Below, one piece after another: positions 12,101 through 25,300 of a stretch of 64,000 bases of DNA. Source of the stretch: Mesaphorura yosii (taxonomy: Eukaryota > Arthropoda > Collembola > Poduromorpha > Tullbergiidae); the NCBI GenBank assembly GCA_009869945.1, contig WIXG01000145.1:1-64000 (forward strand). Reading direction: 5' to 3'. The notes under the pieces were generated by a model. It had not been told where the DNA came from. It saw only the letters and a program-made list of their open reading frames with translations, and did not search any database. The position numbers were made by a program, and so were the translations under genes. Every line of letters starts with the position of its first letter. The first letter of the stretch is position 1.

Positions 12101-15100
12101 AACTTTTCACTTTGAATTTATCTAAACTTTGTTTATGGTCTTTCTCCATTTTCTCCTATTCTTCTCCGTCTCCAACTTTTCTGAAACATTATACAGCCGC
12201 AGCACAGCAGCAAGAGGAACACAGAAGTCAGTTGCATCGGCGGCGGCGTGGCGGCAGCTTTAGCTTTCGGTTGGTCATAATAATAATAAGACTTTACACA
12301 CTACACATGTACATAAGGATCCAGAGCATGAGAAGTTAAAGAGAATGTGACAACTTGAACTTTATTAGACTTTTATACTCTCCACAAATCTTTCTCACTT
12401 TTTCTCTCACCCTGAGTTCCTTCCTCTGTTCGGTCGCTTCACACTGATCCAATATCCATCCAGCCGCCTGCCTGACTGCCAACCGACAGTCAAGCTAAGC
12501 CAAGAGTTCAAGAGACAAGTCAAACCCATTTTAACTTTAACTTAACTTTGAAAAGTTGAAATTTGTTATACTACTTTGGTACATTACACATGGCCACATG
12601 TCAATTTTCTTCTTGTCGTTCGTAAGTGCTTTGGACAGACGGACGACGAGAGCCGAGTGCTCCTCAAGAAATGCGCGAGATAATTTTGATGTCAGCAAAA
12701 ACATTAAATTGAAAAGCTTTAAAACTTTTCCAGAAAAATAAACTGTAATTGGGACACGACGCAGCAGTAGCGGCCAAGTTTTGTGGTTTGGCCATTTTCA
12801 TGCGAGAATGAACACGGAGTCATTGAATCTGAATTCGCACAAATTAAACTTTGAAACACGGTCAACTCAACTCAAGTGCGTGCGATTTGTTCAAGGGTAC
12901 TCTAGTCGAGTCCAAGTGCAAAGCGAAATGACAAATTTCAACTAGCGCCTGAGTGCAAATGTAATTATAAATTTGCTTCCGTGCATACTACGCATGCAGA
13001 CCGATGCTGGGCAGAGTGCGTAATTGCATTTTGCAAATGTCAAACCAGTCAAACCGCAGCTTACGAATTTGGATTGCTGAACATTTTAACAAGTCTCACT
13101 CAAACGCGTATTGGTAGTCTTCCACCTTCTTTTAGCTTTTCGGGCCCCTCTTCAAACAAACCGATGGAGTTATTAAAAACGCGACGGCCAAGTGCCGCCG
13201 TCTGGAGAAAAGTTCTTTGACAGACTGCCGGAAGACGCACCGGTCTTCTAACAAGCTAATACCAATTTTGCCTTGTTTACACCTTGTGCGACATTCCTGC
13301 GCGTCACACTTCCGTGATTTTGCATTCGCTGGACATTTATTGCCTCGCATTCCATTCTTCTGACCAAACATCTCCATGCATGAAGAAAGAAAAGAATCTG
13401 AGAGTCCTTCGTACTCGAAATTCATTCGAGCACGTAAATTGTTGTTCGGTCCAAGTGCTCTTACGCGCATTTCATCCGAGTACGTACATTCCACGTTACT
13501 TTCCACTCGAATTGTCTCGTCTTTCACTTCTCATGCGTTCAACGAGAGTAAAAGTGCCCATTTTTATTAAGGTCTTATTCACGTGGCCTCTTCGTCTGTC
13601 TTTTATTGCTTTCACACCTTTGTAATAAATGTAATAATAATATCATGAATATAAAAAGTGTAATTTCGGACAGGAGAAAGTTACGAGCTCTTTTCTTCGT
13701 GAGGAGCGGCAGCGCCCATCCCTTTCGCTTTTATCTTCTAATGACTTTAACACTTTCGCGCAGCAGAGGCGAAAATCAGGCTAAGCTGAGCGGAGCCAAG
13801 AAGATGAAACGCAGTTGAGGAATGCCGCAGTTACAGTGGATACGCTCTTGTTGCTCTGCATTTTTATTGTTTCAGACATCACAGACAATCAAAGGGAAAG
13901 AATTTCAGCTGGGGCTGAGATAGATCTCTTCCCGTGTCGTGGAGGCCAAGAGAGAAAGCAATCTGTGTCATTTTATCGTGGTCATTTCATGAGGGAAGGG
14001 AAGACACTTCTTTTGCTTGCCCCACCGTTATATGTCTTCATGGTGTGGCATGGAAATAAAATGCATGGCTGTTATAATTCACTGCCAAAAGGTAGTAGGA
14101 CAAAAAAGTGGTCTTTACGGATTTTGGACGTATAGAAGACCAAGTAACTATTTTGAGTATCTGCCCGGAATGTTCACTCGTCCTTTCCGAGCGAAATGAT
14201 TTCTACACTTTGTACCAGGCGCCGGGAAGTTTATAAATCGTAATTCGGCCTTGGTACCGTTACCTGTTGCCACTTGCCAGCTGAGCGACGCCTGTAAATC
14301 CTCACTGCAAACAACGCACAGGGCCTTTGTCCCTGTTGGTCTTTTGATGTACGAATTTATGGCTTTCACAAATTGGAAGTGTCCAGCCTGCATAGAAATA
14401 GGAATTATATTCGACCGTCGTAAAATTCGGGACACTGCTTGGGTGGGTAGTTAAATTGTTAAATTATATGACTAAACTACGCCATAACATCAGAAAGTAA
14501 CATTTTCCAAATGGCTTCAGTTTAGGGTATTTTCTCGACTTTCTCCCAACACAATTTCGCGACTAGAGACGTTGTCATTCGGGCACGATGCATGCAAGCG
14601 ATCAAGAGTGTAGGGAATCTAATAAAATTTCGTAGTATATTTTTACTGCGCAAGTTTATGGATTCTCACAAACAATAAATTTAATCACTTATGTGTACAT
14701 TTAGATAAGAAACACCCATAAAGTTCGGGCCGTAACCAACACATAGAAATACGTCCAAGCGCATCGACAGTGTCGCATCATAGTTTCACTAGCAAGCAAG
14801 CTGGTGGCTGGAAGATGAAGGAATTTTGAGTTCGAAGGCTACAGTATCGCTTGGCTCAATAGACGCTTGAGAGACATTCTCGCTGAGGTCCAGCAATTGA
14901 ACGCAATTGAAACTTCTCATAATTCTCCTTCACAATAGCATCGAACAAGTGCGGCCGGCCCCCTGCATAATTTATACGGTCAGTTTTCTATAAATAAAAT
15001 ATTTGCCGTACTTTGTGGTAATGCGCTGCATATGAGTTCATTTCCTGAAAGTTTATTGCTTGGCGGAACACATAAAATTGTCTGCCTCTTATTGAGTTGA

Positions 15101-18079
15101 GTTGAAATTGTGAAGCTCTGCAGCTCTCCGTCCACCGCTTTCCTTTCAATTCAGGGAAAAGATAATTTTACTTAAACTTTACGATTTTCAGGTTAAAGTT
15201 GTTAATGTGAGTTTCCTTCTTTTGTTACACTCCACACAAATACAAACCAAAGTAGTTTCTTCTCCTTTTTAAAAGACTTCCTTTTAGTATGATTCATATA
15301 GAAAATTTGTCATGAAAAGAGAAATAAAACTTAGTCATAAAATATAAATCTCATTTTCTTCCTCAGAGGATGCTACTTTTCTTGCTCTCGCATGTGCTAG
15401 ACACTGCGTGTGTAGGCATTATAATTCCCTAACACTTAAGATGACAAAACGGGGTTCAAAAGTTTTCCGTCTGAAATGTATTCTCCTTTGTGTTTGTGTG
15501 TGTTTTATGATGTTATTTTTGAACATTTTAATGGGTCCGTGGTCTCCTGGAAGAAAAGTGTTCGAGTAATTACCTCATGGATTTGCTCATTGCGAATGTT
15601 CAGAATGGAAGATCCCTCATCAATTTCAAAGATTGAACATTGTAAGACATATTCCTACCGAATTCAATGAATTGCCGAATTTCTCAAATTAAACTTGTAA
15701 TTTAGCCTAAATGAAATGGATGAATTCACGCATTTACAGTACAAAATATGATTGAGAAGAATAATTATCATACCAAATCAGTTCTTTTCGCATCTAAATA
15801 GTTAAGTTTACATTTGATTTAAGTCGCAAGCAAAAATTAGGTCTCGAGGTGGGTGAACTTCGTATTCAACATCGTGAATCAAGAGTCGTTGCAAATTCGC
15901 ACAGGACGGAGTTGCACAAAGTTGTCCGTGCACGGGAACAAGTTGGTTTAGAGTGAAGAGAATGAGGACAAAATGATGACATAGAGTAAAGACTCCGAAG
16001 TAATTAATGTAGCGTGAAGGATTTTAAAGTAGAAGTTATGCTTCGCGGAAGAGACTCAATACTAATACATGATATAAGACTTTCCCGTATTATGCGCTAG
16101 TGAAAGCACACACTGGCGTCGCATGGCACGGCATTGCGTGGCATCAGCAAAACCAAAAAGGAAACGAACGAGTGGCATATGTGCTTACTGTGGATCGGTC
16201 CCTTCCTTCCGTTGCCATCGGATGAACGACTGAAGACTACAAACTTCAAAGCGCAAGGAAGGCGCACTCGAATCGTCCAACTCCAGCCAAGCTCCACCAC
16301 AATACGGTATGAGTTTTTAAAGCACCAAGTTTCTTTTATTTCCTCGCTTGCCTCGCTGCTGCTCCTGCGATGATGGTAAGAAATAAGATATACACAGAGA
16401 GAAGGAGAAATTGACTAAAGCTTTGAAAGCTTTCTTTTTGTCGTCGTCGTCGTCTCCAAGTCGTGCTGCTGCTGCTGTTGTGTTGTTGAAATGAGATGAG
16501 TTTTTTGTCATCGAACAAGAGAAGGAAGAAGACGGATGACATTTCTCTTTTAAAAATCTTACTTCCTTCCATGCCATCCATGCTTTGCCTGAGCTGCTTT
16601 CCTTGCCTGCCTGCCCTTCTGCTTCTCCTCCACATATTTCCTCAAAGTCCTTACTAACAAGAATCTATTTATTGTTACGATTGCGACTGAATTGTATTGC
16701 TTTGCTTGGAAGGATGCCGGGTATCGTATCGTATGTCGGTTTGGTTGGATTGTATTACTTGTGTACTCAAACTCAAGCGCTGGAGGAGAAGCAACTTCAA
16801 ACTTTTCCAATACAACAATGCAAATACAATAAAAGTGTAATAGTGAGTGAATTCAACACGAAATGGAAACAGGTTACAATGATGTCATTATCCTAACTCG
16901 ACATGATTTCTTATTCCTGCTTTATTGGATCTGTGATTTTTAAGACGTAGACAGTATTCGGACGATGTTATTTTGTTTTAGAACACAATTCTTGGATTTG
17001 ATTTAGTGACTGATGCAATTAAATATTCCCGGGAGCCACTAAATATGTTTATTAAATGTCCAGGTCGGTCTCGCCTTATACCGCTTCGCACCAGCAACGT
17101 TCTCAGGACCAATACGAAGTAAATTGCTCCACACTTGTCCGCCACAACCAGTGAAGCACGTATGGGAATTCATCTCGACATTCCAGGAATGATTGTGCAA
17201 GAGATTGCGGTTGTGACACTTTTTGCAGTTCGTGTTCTCTTTTTAGTATTGAGACGTCGGGTTTCGTGGAAGTGAAATTCGCATATCGCTTGGATGCGCC
17301 CTTTTTGTTCTTGTCTCTGAAAGCTAAAGCGTCAAACTAATAAGACTTCAATTTACCTTGCGAGGCTCCCTAGACTCTTGGCTTCACTGCTCTTGGCTTT
17401 TTATTCTGATGGAAATTGGGAAGCCACATTTTATGTATTCCTTGCATACTAACTCCTACGTATATTGGCAGCGATGGAGTTTAGGGCTACAAAGCTTCCA
17501 AATCCAACTGAGGCAAGCTGGCAAGGGTGGAACTCAATAAATATAAAGGGAAAAGTAACAAAGTGCAAGAGACAAAAAATTCTTTGAGACTGAGTGCTTC
17601 CAGATTGACACATGGATATTCGTTGCAGAATGCGAAGGTAGCAACTGCAACAAAAGAGAGACAGCCAGCAAATAATATTAAGTCTTGATTCAATTCGAGT
17701 CACGCTGAATCTTGGCGCATTATACAGCAAACATGATTTGAGGAAAACGCAAACCTACGCAGGCCAGGTCCAGGAAGACAAGAGGCAAAAAAGAAACCTG
17801 CTTCATTCAATACAAATCTGTCCCGTGCCGTGTTCATGTAACGTAATGGAAAAGGTTTATGAGAATTCCACAAGGAACGAATTCAAACGAACAAGACTTT
17901 ATCCGTACGTACGACATTCTGTGCTTCTTGTGTTTTGTTTCCGGGAAATATTTCCATCATTGTCCTGATACAAATTCTAGCTGAGGCTGAATCGCTGAAT
18001 CATGTCAGTCAGGTCCCAAACTGGGAATTCAAATCCGTCGAATGGATGTACGGATGTCTTAGTAAACAAATTAAGTTGA
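9116..18079. other. Gene-poor region, no recognised gene
   Basis: I recognise nothing in this stretch beyond an AATAAA at 9263-9268, which could be the old poly(A) site of the isomerase pseudogene, and a small microsatellite near 16.45 kb. Open frames are short (at most about 130 codons), occur on both strands in the same places and show no family motifs. Confidence 0.45.
16440..16481. repeat. Short trinucleotide repeats (TCG and CTG runs)
   Basis: About five TCG/GTC units start at 16440, followed after a short gap by CTGCTGCTGCTGTTG at about 16466-16480. These are ordinary small microsatellites. A further CTG run of about five units lies near 25094. Confidence 0.7.
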
Positions 18080-18301
18080 CTGAAAGGAATCGAAGAACGG
18101 TGGCCCTCAAATCCAGAGCAGAGTACCACGAGATATTATACAGACACGGACGCCCAATCCGAACAAATTAAGTTCTTGAAGGTGAACAAACACGAACTCC
18201 ACATGAGACTGGCCTCCAATTGCAATGAAGACGACTTAAATTTTATTGGAACTAAAAAATGTGACGAGTCACTGTATAAGCAATTTGCTACTAAGTTCTA
18301 A
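18080..18301 (+). CDS. Unidentified open frame, possible terminal exon
   Basis: An open frame without an ATG runs from 18080 to a TAA at 18299-18301. It reads like protein: WPSNPEQSTTRYYTDTDAQ and later HMRLASNCNEDDLNFIG. A good splice acceptor (ATTATACAG) ends at 18143, so the coding part may be a last exon from 18144. I do not recognise a family and no upstream exon could be assigned. A chance open frame is a real alternative. Confidence 0.2.
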   Translation: MKGIEERWPSNPEQSTTRYYTDTDAQSEQIKFLKVNKHELHMRLASNCNEDDLNFIGTKKCDESLYKQFATKF

Positions 18302-18379
18302 ATTAGCAACCAAAGGAAAATACATAACCACTGAAGGTAGTTAAGGTAGAAGAGCGTTAACGTTAGTCTAAGGCTTAGA

Positions 18380-18949
18380 CTAGTATGGCTTCCTCAAGGG
18401 AATCCGGTTAGTTCCGAATAGAGTTGAAGTCCATTGACGTGCCGTGTTGTCGTCATTGTGGTCTTGATCCCTGGTTTTGAGGTCTTCACTTTTTACTTTG
18501 GCCGGGCCCAGCTCCTGTAAAATGCAAAGGAGGAAGAAACGTAAGTCAAGCTTTCTTAAGTTGAATAATCGCAACGGAAGTTGCATTTAAGCGAACAGAT
18601 TGATTTGCTGATATGACGAGAAAATATGAACCTTACCTGAACCCGGAGCTTGACCTTGGTAACTTCCACCAATATTTTTCTCCTTGTTGAGGATGCATAC
18701 GCTCATGATGATTGGTATGATTGGTAGCAATTTGACGATCAATCGCCTTACCATGTGGATAGACGTCGTCGTTACCTTTGCCTGAAGTGATTTCAGAAAA
18801 ATTCAGTTAGGAGAACTAGGATGAAGCATTTCCAAGGATCGTAGTTTAATACTGTGGTGAATCGACATTCCTCTTGGGTCAGATCGCCCTTGCTAGTAAC
18901 TTTCTTGATGCTTAGGATTGTTTTTGTCCCAACTGTACTCGTCAGCCAT
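18380..18949 (-). CDS. Unidentified small spliced gene candidate
   Basis: Two strong splice signals define an intron on the minus strand. The donor CAG|GTAAGG comes after 18637 and the acceptor TTTTACAG comes before 18514. A second acceptor (CACTTCAG) precedes an exon starting at 18781. An ATG at 18949 opens MADEYSWDKNNPKHQES before a stop. The reading frame across the exons is ambiguous. One frame gives VEVTKVKLRVQ joined to ELGPAKVKSEDLK and ends at a TAG near 18380. Another gives a hydrophobic helix (LIVKLLPIIPIIMSVCIL) and a Gly/Pro/Gln-rich tail ending at 18486. No family is recognised, and it could be a remnant. Confidence 0.2.
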
Positions 18950-18960
18950 GATGCCACTAT

Positions 18961-19371
18961 TCAATTAGATGCTGGACTTGACTTTGGAATTAAATATCCG
19001 AATTGCCACTGAAGTTGCACAGTACCGTGATCTTCAATGTTTCTCAGCAAATGACACAAATGAAGCTTTGGTATTGACTCTATAACTCGAACGTAAGTCG
19101 AAGGTTTTACGTGTTGCTGAAGCTGCTTTACCAGTTTATGATAGGATTTACATAACACACAGAGTCGAAGAGATTATGAACCAGCATAAACGTTGTGCAA
19201 ATGACGCGCAACGAATAGAGCATTGCCTTGATCCTTCAAGCAGTCATCATAAACGTAATGATTCATGAGTCTAAATTCTTTGTCTTTGCTTCGGCTCGTT
19301 ATTGCTGAAGATTTGGCAAAACATTTCAGAGTCAGCTCGCAGGATGATGTAAGATAACCAGAGCGAATCAT
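18961..19371 (-). CDS. Two short unidentified open frames
   Basis: Two minus-strand frames, 19371-19174 (65 codons, ending LFVARHLHNVYAGS) and 19158-18961 (65 codons, containing YVRVIESIPKLHLCHLL), lie end to end, just upstream of the candidate at 18380-18949. Their composition looks somewhat protein-like, but I see no family, no clear splice link and no start context. They may be exons or decayed fragments of one locus, or chance. Confidence 0.12.
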
Positions 19372-22300
19372 AGCATTGGAGGTTGCTTTGTTTTACAATT
19401 TGCTTACATTAACTTACCGCCGCATATTTTTTAATGTTTATCAGGAAATCATACCGAATATGTAAACTCCTCGAGCACGATTTTCGGATTTTTGAATCGT
19501 CCTTTAAAACCCAGATTTTTTATTTTCAAAAATTTAGATTCGCACAAATGTACATTTTGGCGTTGCAATGTAAACTACTAAGTCGTTGCAAATGCGCTGT
19601 AGAGCTGACGGACGTGAACTTAAAAAGTCACGCGGCATAAAATGTCAAAAGTAAAAAACTGTACTCCTGATTAAGATGAAAAGCGAAACAGAGTCTGAAT
19701 CTCCGGTTTCAGTGGAATGTAATAAGTTGAGAAGGGAAACAGTAAAAGAGTCATCAGCGAAACGTGCATGAAAAAGTTCCTGCCTGTCGCAGCCCGCCGT
19801 GTTGTTGGGCGAGCCGTCAAAGTTCATTCTCACGTGCCTTTTTCCCTATTATAAACATCCGACAGGTGCGAAACTTTTCCAAACTTCCTTCGAACCATGG
19901 CCGTGGCGCAGGTTCCACTCCACTGTGGCTGCAGTGAAACAGTGACAAATGAGATTTCATTACTTAGAAGCTACGAGCCTGGCTAATATGTCTCTTTATT
20001 GTGGCATTGATTTATTCAGTTGGTTTTGGGAAACTGGCTCGAATCTTGTAAATGGCAATTGCCTTCTTTGCTGTGCTGAAGCTTGACGCGCTGAATTTCG
20101 TGCAAATTGTGAATGAACTCATAGGGTTAGGTTTTAACACGAAGGCGCATATTTCCAAGAAGCAGAGATTTCGCATGGTATGCCAAAAAGTATTTCGAGG
20201 GCTGAAATAGCAGCAGGCACCAGCACCAGAATGGGTTGAAATTGCAAGCTGCTGCATTTCTCTTCATGGAACGGTTTGGCTCTGGATGCACATACCATGC
20301 CATCTTGTTTAGCTCCGCCAAGCTGGTTCCAGCTCCAGCCCTTCCGCTTTCTATTTGCTTGCTTTCTCTTTTTACACCCTTTCTCAGAGCATAAATTCAT
20401 CTTATGTTCACCCTGACCGCACTGGCTGGGGCACTGGGTAGACGCGCCTTTATGTACATGTGCACTTCATGTCACACATTTCCCCACCACACAAATCACT
20501 TCCCAGAGTCCATTTGCTTGTCATATTAAATTTGAATAACGTTCTACAATGTGCTACTTTATATTCCATGTGCCGTGGGCAACGTGACTCGCAGTTGTGA
20601 CCAATTAATTTTATTGGTATTTTCGTACATTGTAAAAGTATTAGATTACACCCTCGTCCAGTGCTTTGTATTCAAATTAAGCATCTAAATCATGGTAATG
20701 CATAACATATTGTAGAATGACCACCGCTCGAGTCGAGCCCGGATCAAGCGAACACAGCACACGTACGTTGGGAAACATTAATTTGAATAATGTGAGCCCG
20801 TCAAGCAATTTCATTTCCATTTTATCCCGAAATCAAATAAGAATTTCACTCCCCGGCTTCACTTGTGCTGCTCATTTGTATTCCGGCATATGCAAAAATC
20901 TCTTTTAAATCTTGAAATCATGTCAGACTATACATGTCTGTCATGTCAGGTTTTATTACATTATAATAAAGTTCTTTCTTTTAGCATGACTTGCTTTAAC
21001 TCTGACTTTGGCCTGCAAATGTTCTTCACAATTTCCAAATCACATAAAAGTCTGGAAACTGGAAGCAGAATGCGATTTAATTAATTCAATTTCTCATGAC
21101 TTATGAAAATCTGGCCGGGTCTCAGAGAAGCTATACTCACTTTGCTGGGGCTGCTGCGTTTGTTTCATGCGGGCTCCATTTCAGCGCAATTTCTGATCTC
21201 ATATGTTAATGCCAAAACGCTAAAAGCGACTGCGGAATTCATAATGTGTGTGCCGAGAAAAATGTTCTCATGAATTCGCCTCATCTTTCTTTGTCCTTGT
21301 TCGCCACTTACGAAGCCATTTTGATTAAAAGTCAGGTTACGCTGTTCAAATAAGAATAATTACAAGTCCAAATGTGTAATCTTAACTTGGCAAACGTCGA
21401 CTTGTATTTACCATGTTATGGTTGCCTGCTTAAGTCATGCGTGCTGAGTACTGAGCACTCTGTGAATTTTTTATCTGATGCGATGTGAAGACGTGATATG
21501 ATACGCGAATAAAATCCATACGTACTTCAACCTCAAGTAAGAAAGACCAACAATGAAAAGTGTAACCCAATGAAATTGGATAGTTTCAAGACGCGATTCG
21601 TGAGCGAGTGAGTGCCAAGGCTCTTTTTCAAATGTTTACACAAGCCCAGTGAAAGATGAAAGAAGAATGAGAAAAAATATGTAAGAGACAAAAGAAAATG
21701 AGAAGTATTGTATACTCTTTTTGCTTGGCTGGGTTGATGTATGTACCGTGCACATTACGCATTACATCATTGTTCATCTTTGCATGTCATGTTCGCTCGT
21801 CCCGGACCGGCTCTCTCGTAATGCATTACATTATAATATTGAACATTGTTGAAATTGCATATGGGCATGGGTTTTTATCATTTTTCAACCTCATCACATA
21901 TTTGAGTTGGGAAGACGAGCGAGGAATATGACTTGGAACTTGCAGAGTACGAAAATGGTAAAGAAAGGTTACGACGACGCTGCTGAGCCGAGAAGAGACT
22001 GAGAAAAATCATACTCAGTCGTGAGGAAAGATTTTCACTTTGTGTAAACATTAGCTTCGAGAGAAAGAAGTCAAGTCAAAGTCAAGTCATCATGCCAATG
22101 CAAATGTACGTCTCGCGTAGCGTACTTTCGACTGGGTAAATTGTAATGTAATGCCACCGAGCCAGCCAACAGCTCGCGAAGTGAGGAGAGTGGGAATGAA
22201 AAATTGAACGAACGAACTGATAATAATGTACACAAATGAAACTAAAGACAAGTCAAGTGGAAGGGAGCTATGTGCATTAAAATGCTTTCACCCTGCAAAA

Positions 22301-25300
22301 ATGCGATATGTACGCAAGGAAGCGAGGCTCGCAGCCCGAAAATGAAAATTACAATGCGGGCAAGTCCAGTTTAATTGCGACAAAATTCAGCAGACAGCAA
22401 TGTTAAGTTTTTCATCGGCGGCGACTGGCGACTGCCCAAATATATTTGGGAAAATCGCATATTTTTGCTTGTTGACATTTTTAACTTGGAAAACGCATCA
22501 TGACTCGCTAAAGTATAACTTTTGAGCACGGCAGTCAGCAGTAAGCATCATCATGAATATTCAGCTCTTAATAAATTCGCTTGTTTTGTGTTGGAGACAA
22601 TATCCTCCTAAACTCCAAATAAATGGATACAAAATGCAAATGAGGTGCTCTGTCTTCTTGGCAGGCTTAAGTAAGATTACGACGCGCGTCGTATTCTGCA
22701 TAATTGGAACCAAGTCGTGGCAATGGATTGTCTCTTGCTGTGTCAGCATTTGAGCATTTAGGACGGGGGCTCTTTTACAATCTTGCAAAATTATCTTTTA
22801 ATCCTGCACAAATACGCTCAGATTTATTCTCACTTTACAACTGCCAAAATAATGCAATTATCTAATTTGGAGCGGCGAGAAATCCGGTTTTGTACCGTGG
22901 AGCTTGGCCGTCAGTGTCATCAGATTCGACTTTACTGACAATTTGGCCAGCAAAAACTTTTTGTAGAGTGCCACAGAGATTGCTTCTCTGCTTCGTTTGT
23001 TAAAATCGACAATTTTGTGATTACTATGCGCGCTCGGCTACAAGCCTGCTGAACTGCCAAGTCCGAAGATCCTGATTAATGATAATAGTTTGGATTCATT
23101 TGCTTCAACTCATTAGACCTTCCAAAGATCTCGCCAGACTCAATACAGCAAGCTTGTTCTGTGGGTTTCTGGGTGAGCAGATTTTAGCGAACGCATTTTT
23201 AAAACCTCCAGCTTCAAAGTTCATTTCTCTTTTCTTTCCTCAGTCCACCTGGCTTATGTTCCGAATCTTCAACGGAATCTTCCTCAAATTTGTAACTGTA
23301 ACTTTACAAACTTTTAAAACTTATAACGTGGAAAATGTGAACGGGAAAAATTAATGTGGTAATTCTGCAGCGTATTTAGAAGTGCGGTTCTATTTTTAAA
23401 AGGACGAGATTGAGGGGACATGAAATATGTCATCATCAAGTGATCCTGAAGTTCATTTTTATGTCGCTTGTCGTTTAATTTCTGGCGGTTTGTGTGAGAA
23501 GCTAATCTGTTCTATATCTCCATCATGAGTCTCAGGTTGCTTTTCAGTGTTCGCCGCTGTTTCATGCCCCAACGTCTCTCAGATTTCTTGTTGATTAATT
23601 TGGGGATGCAAAGTCGAGCCGAGTAATTCTTACATCAACTCTTGCAGTAACTGAACGAGGGGTGCGCATTGACGTGCAGTACGTTTTTCTGGTTCAACTG
23701 AAGCTTTTCAGTATGTTCAGAGCGAATTAGGATGAATCCTTGGACTTTGCCGAATTATTTCGTATTACTTGAATAACATTTCAGAGTTTTGATGTATTAA
23801 TTAGAACATGAATCGAAGCTAACTGAGCAGTAATTTTGTGGTATGCCACTGGCCCGACGCCTGACTTCAACCTCTTCAGTTTTGGCTTCGGACAAAGCAT
23901 ATGCTAATTTAAACTATACAAAAGTTTCCCCTTTGAATTCAACTCTGCCGCATTTATTGCTCATTAATTGGACCTGATTTACATGACACTGCTGTTAATG
24001 CATTCATTTCATTTCCCCGACCTCCTGCAAATTAACTTCTATTTAGTTTCCAAGTATTTTCGAGTTCTGAATTGCAACGATGAGAACCTTCAAACCGTAC
24101 GTGACCCGAGTCTAGTGCAGAATGGAATGAGAATGCACGTAAAATCACTTCATAAACAAAAGAGCTGGCCAAGCAAGAAGAATTAATTGAAAATAGACAC
24201 AACTGGCAAAAACGAACTGAAGAAAGCGATAATTAGGGTTTGTATTCTGCTTTGAACTTCGACTTTCACAACTATCACCGAAAAATTAACAACGGTAAAA
24301 CCGCAGGATGTAAAACTTTGTCATTTACGCTCTTTACTGTCTGTCCTGTTCTTATCGTCTTCGTCTTTTGATTTGGCTTGTCAAGAAGTCGAGTCTAGCA
24401 AGAAAGTTGGTTCAGTGGTGGCAAAATGATGGGTTGGAAAGTAAAGTTTTCTGACTCAAATTTACTCGAGTGACTGATTCAGAGTCCCAAGCTTTGTCCT
24501 TGGTTTCTTGCACAATTTCACAGACAGAAGGAGGAACCTGAAGTATACACAAGTATACTTCAGGTTCCTTCCAGCATTGTCCATTTTGATCGTAGAGCAG
24601 TTTTCGGTGCTCCTTATTTACATTTGAATGGAGCCTATTTACAAATTGTGGCGTCTGATTATTCATACGGAACACGAGAAGGTGAAAAGACCAAATCAAG
24701 AATGGAACTTGATCAAACCGGGTCGAGGTTAATTCCTACAAGAAACATCCAGGAACTTACGAACATAATTATTACGAATCGTAAAGGTTAATTGAATGAT
24801 ATTTCGGCTCGGCTCAACAAATCCATTGGCAATTATACCAAGGTAAGAGTAAAGGTAAAGGCACAACAATAATTTTTCTTCCATCTGTCGTTTTCCCGAG
24901 AAGTTCGTACTTTCTTTATTTCATGATTTGATCTCTCTCATTTCATCGTATTCCATCTGGCAGAAGTCTTGTTTCGTTGATAGAAAAATCCGCTTCAGTT
25001 CAGCTTTCACTTCTAGCTCGCCGTGTATAAATTCATAATCAACTTTATTTCTTGTCAGTGAATGTCAGAAATAAATTGACTGCATCCCTTCAACTGCTGC
25101 TGCTGCTCTCCGACCGTTGAGATGATGAAATTTGGAATCTCAGCACTCAGGCTCTGGCATGCGGCATCGGCCCGCCAGGCAGGCTTCCTCATCCCTTCCT
25201 TCTCAAAGTGAATTTGTGTCCATACTCAATCCAATCGAGTTCTCGTATGTCATACTTTACGCGCGTGTTCCTCGTATGTGTCTCATCTGTCATATTCTGC

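Noticed and set aside
13132-13527. 131-codon minus-strand frame
   Set aside because: No family features, and it overlaps a plus-strand frame of similar length. Treated as chance.
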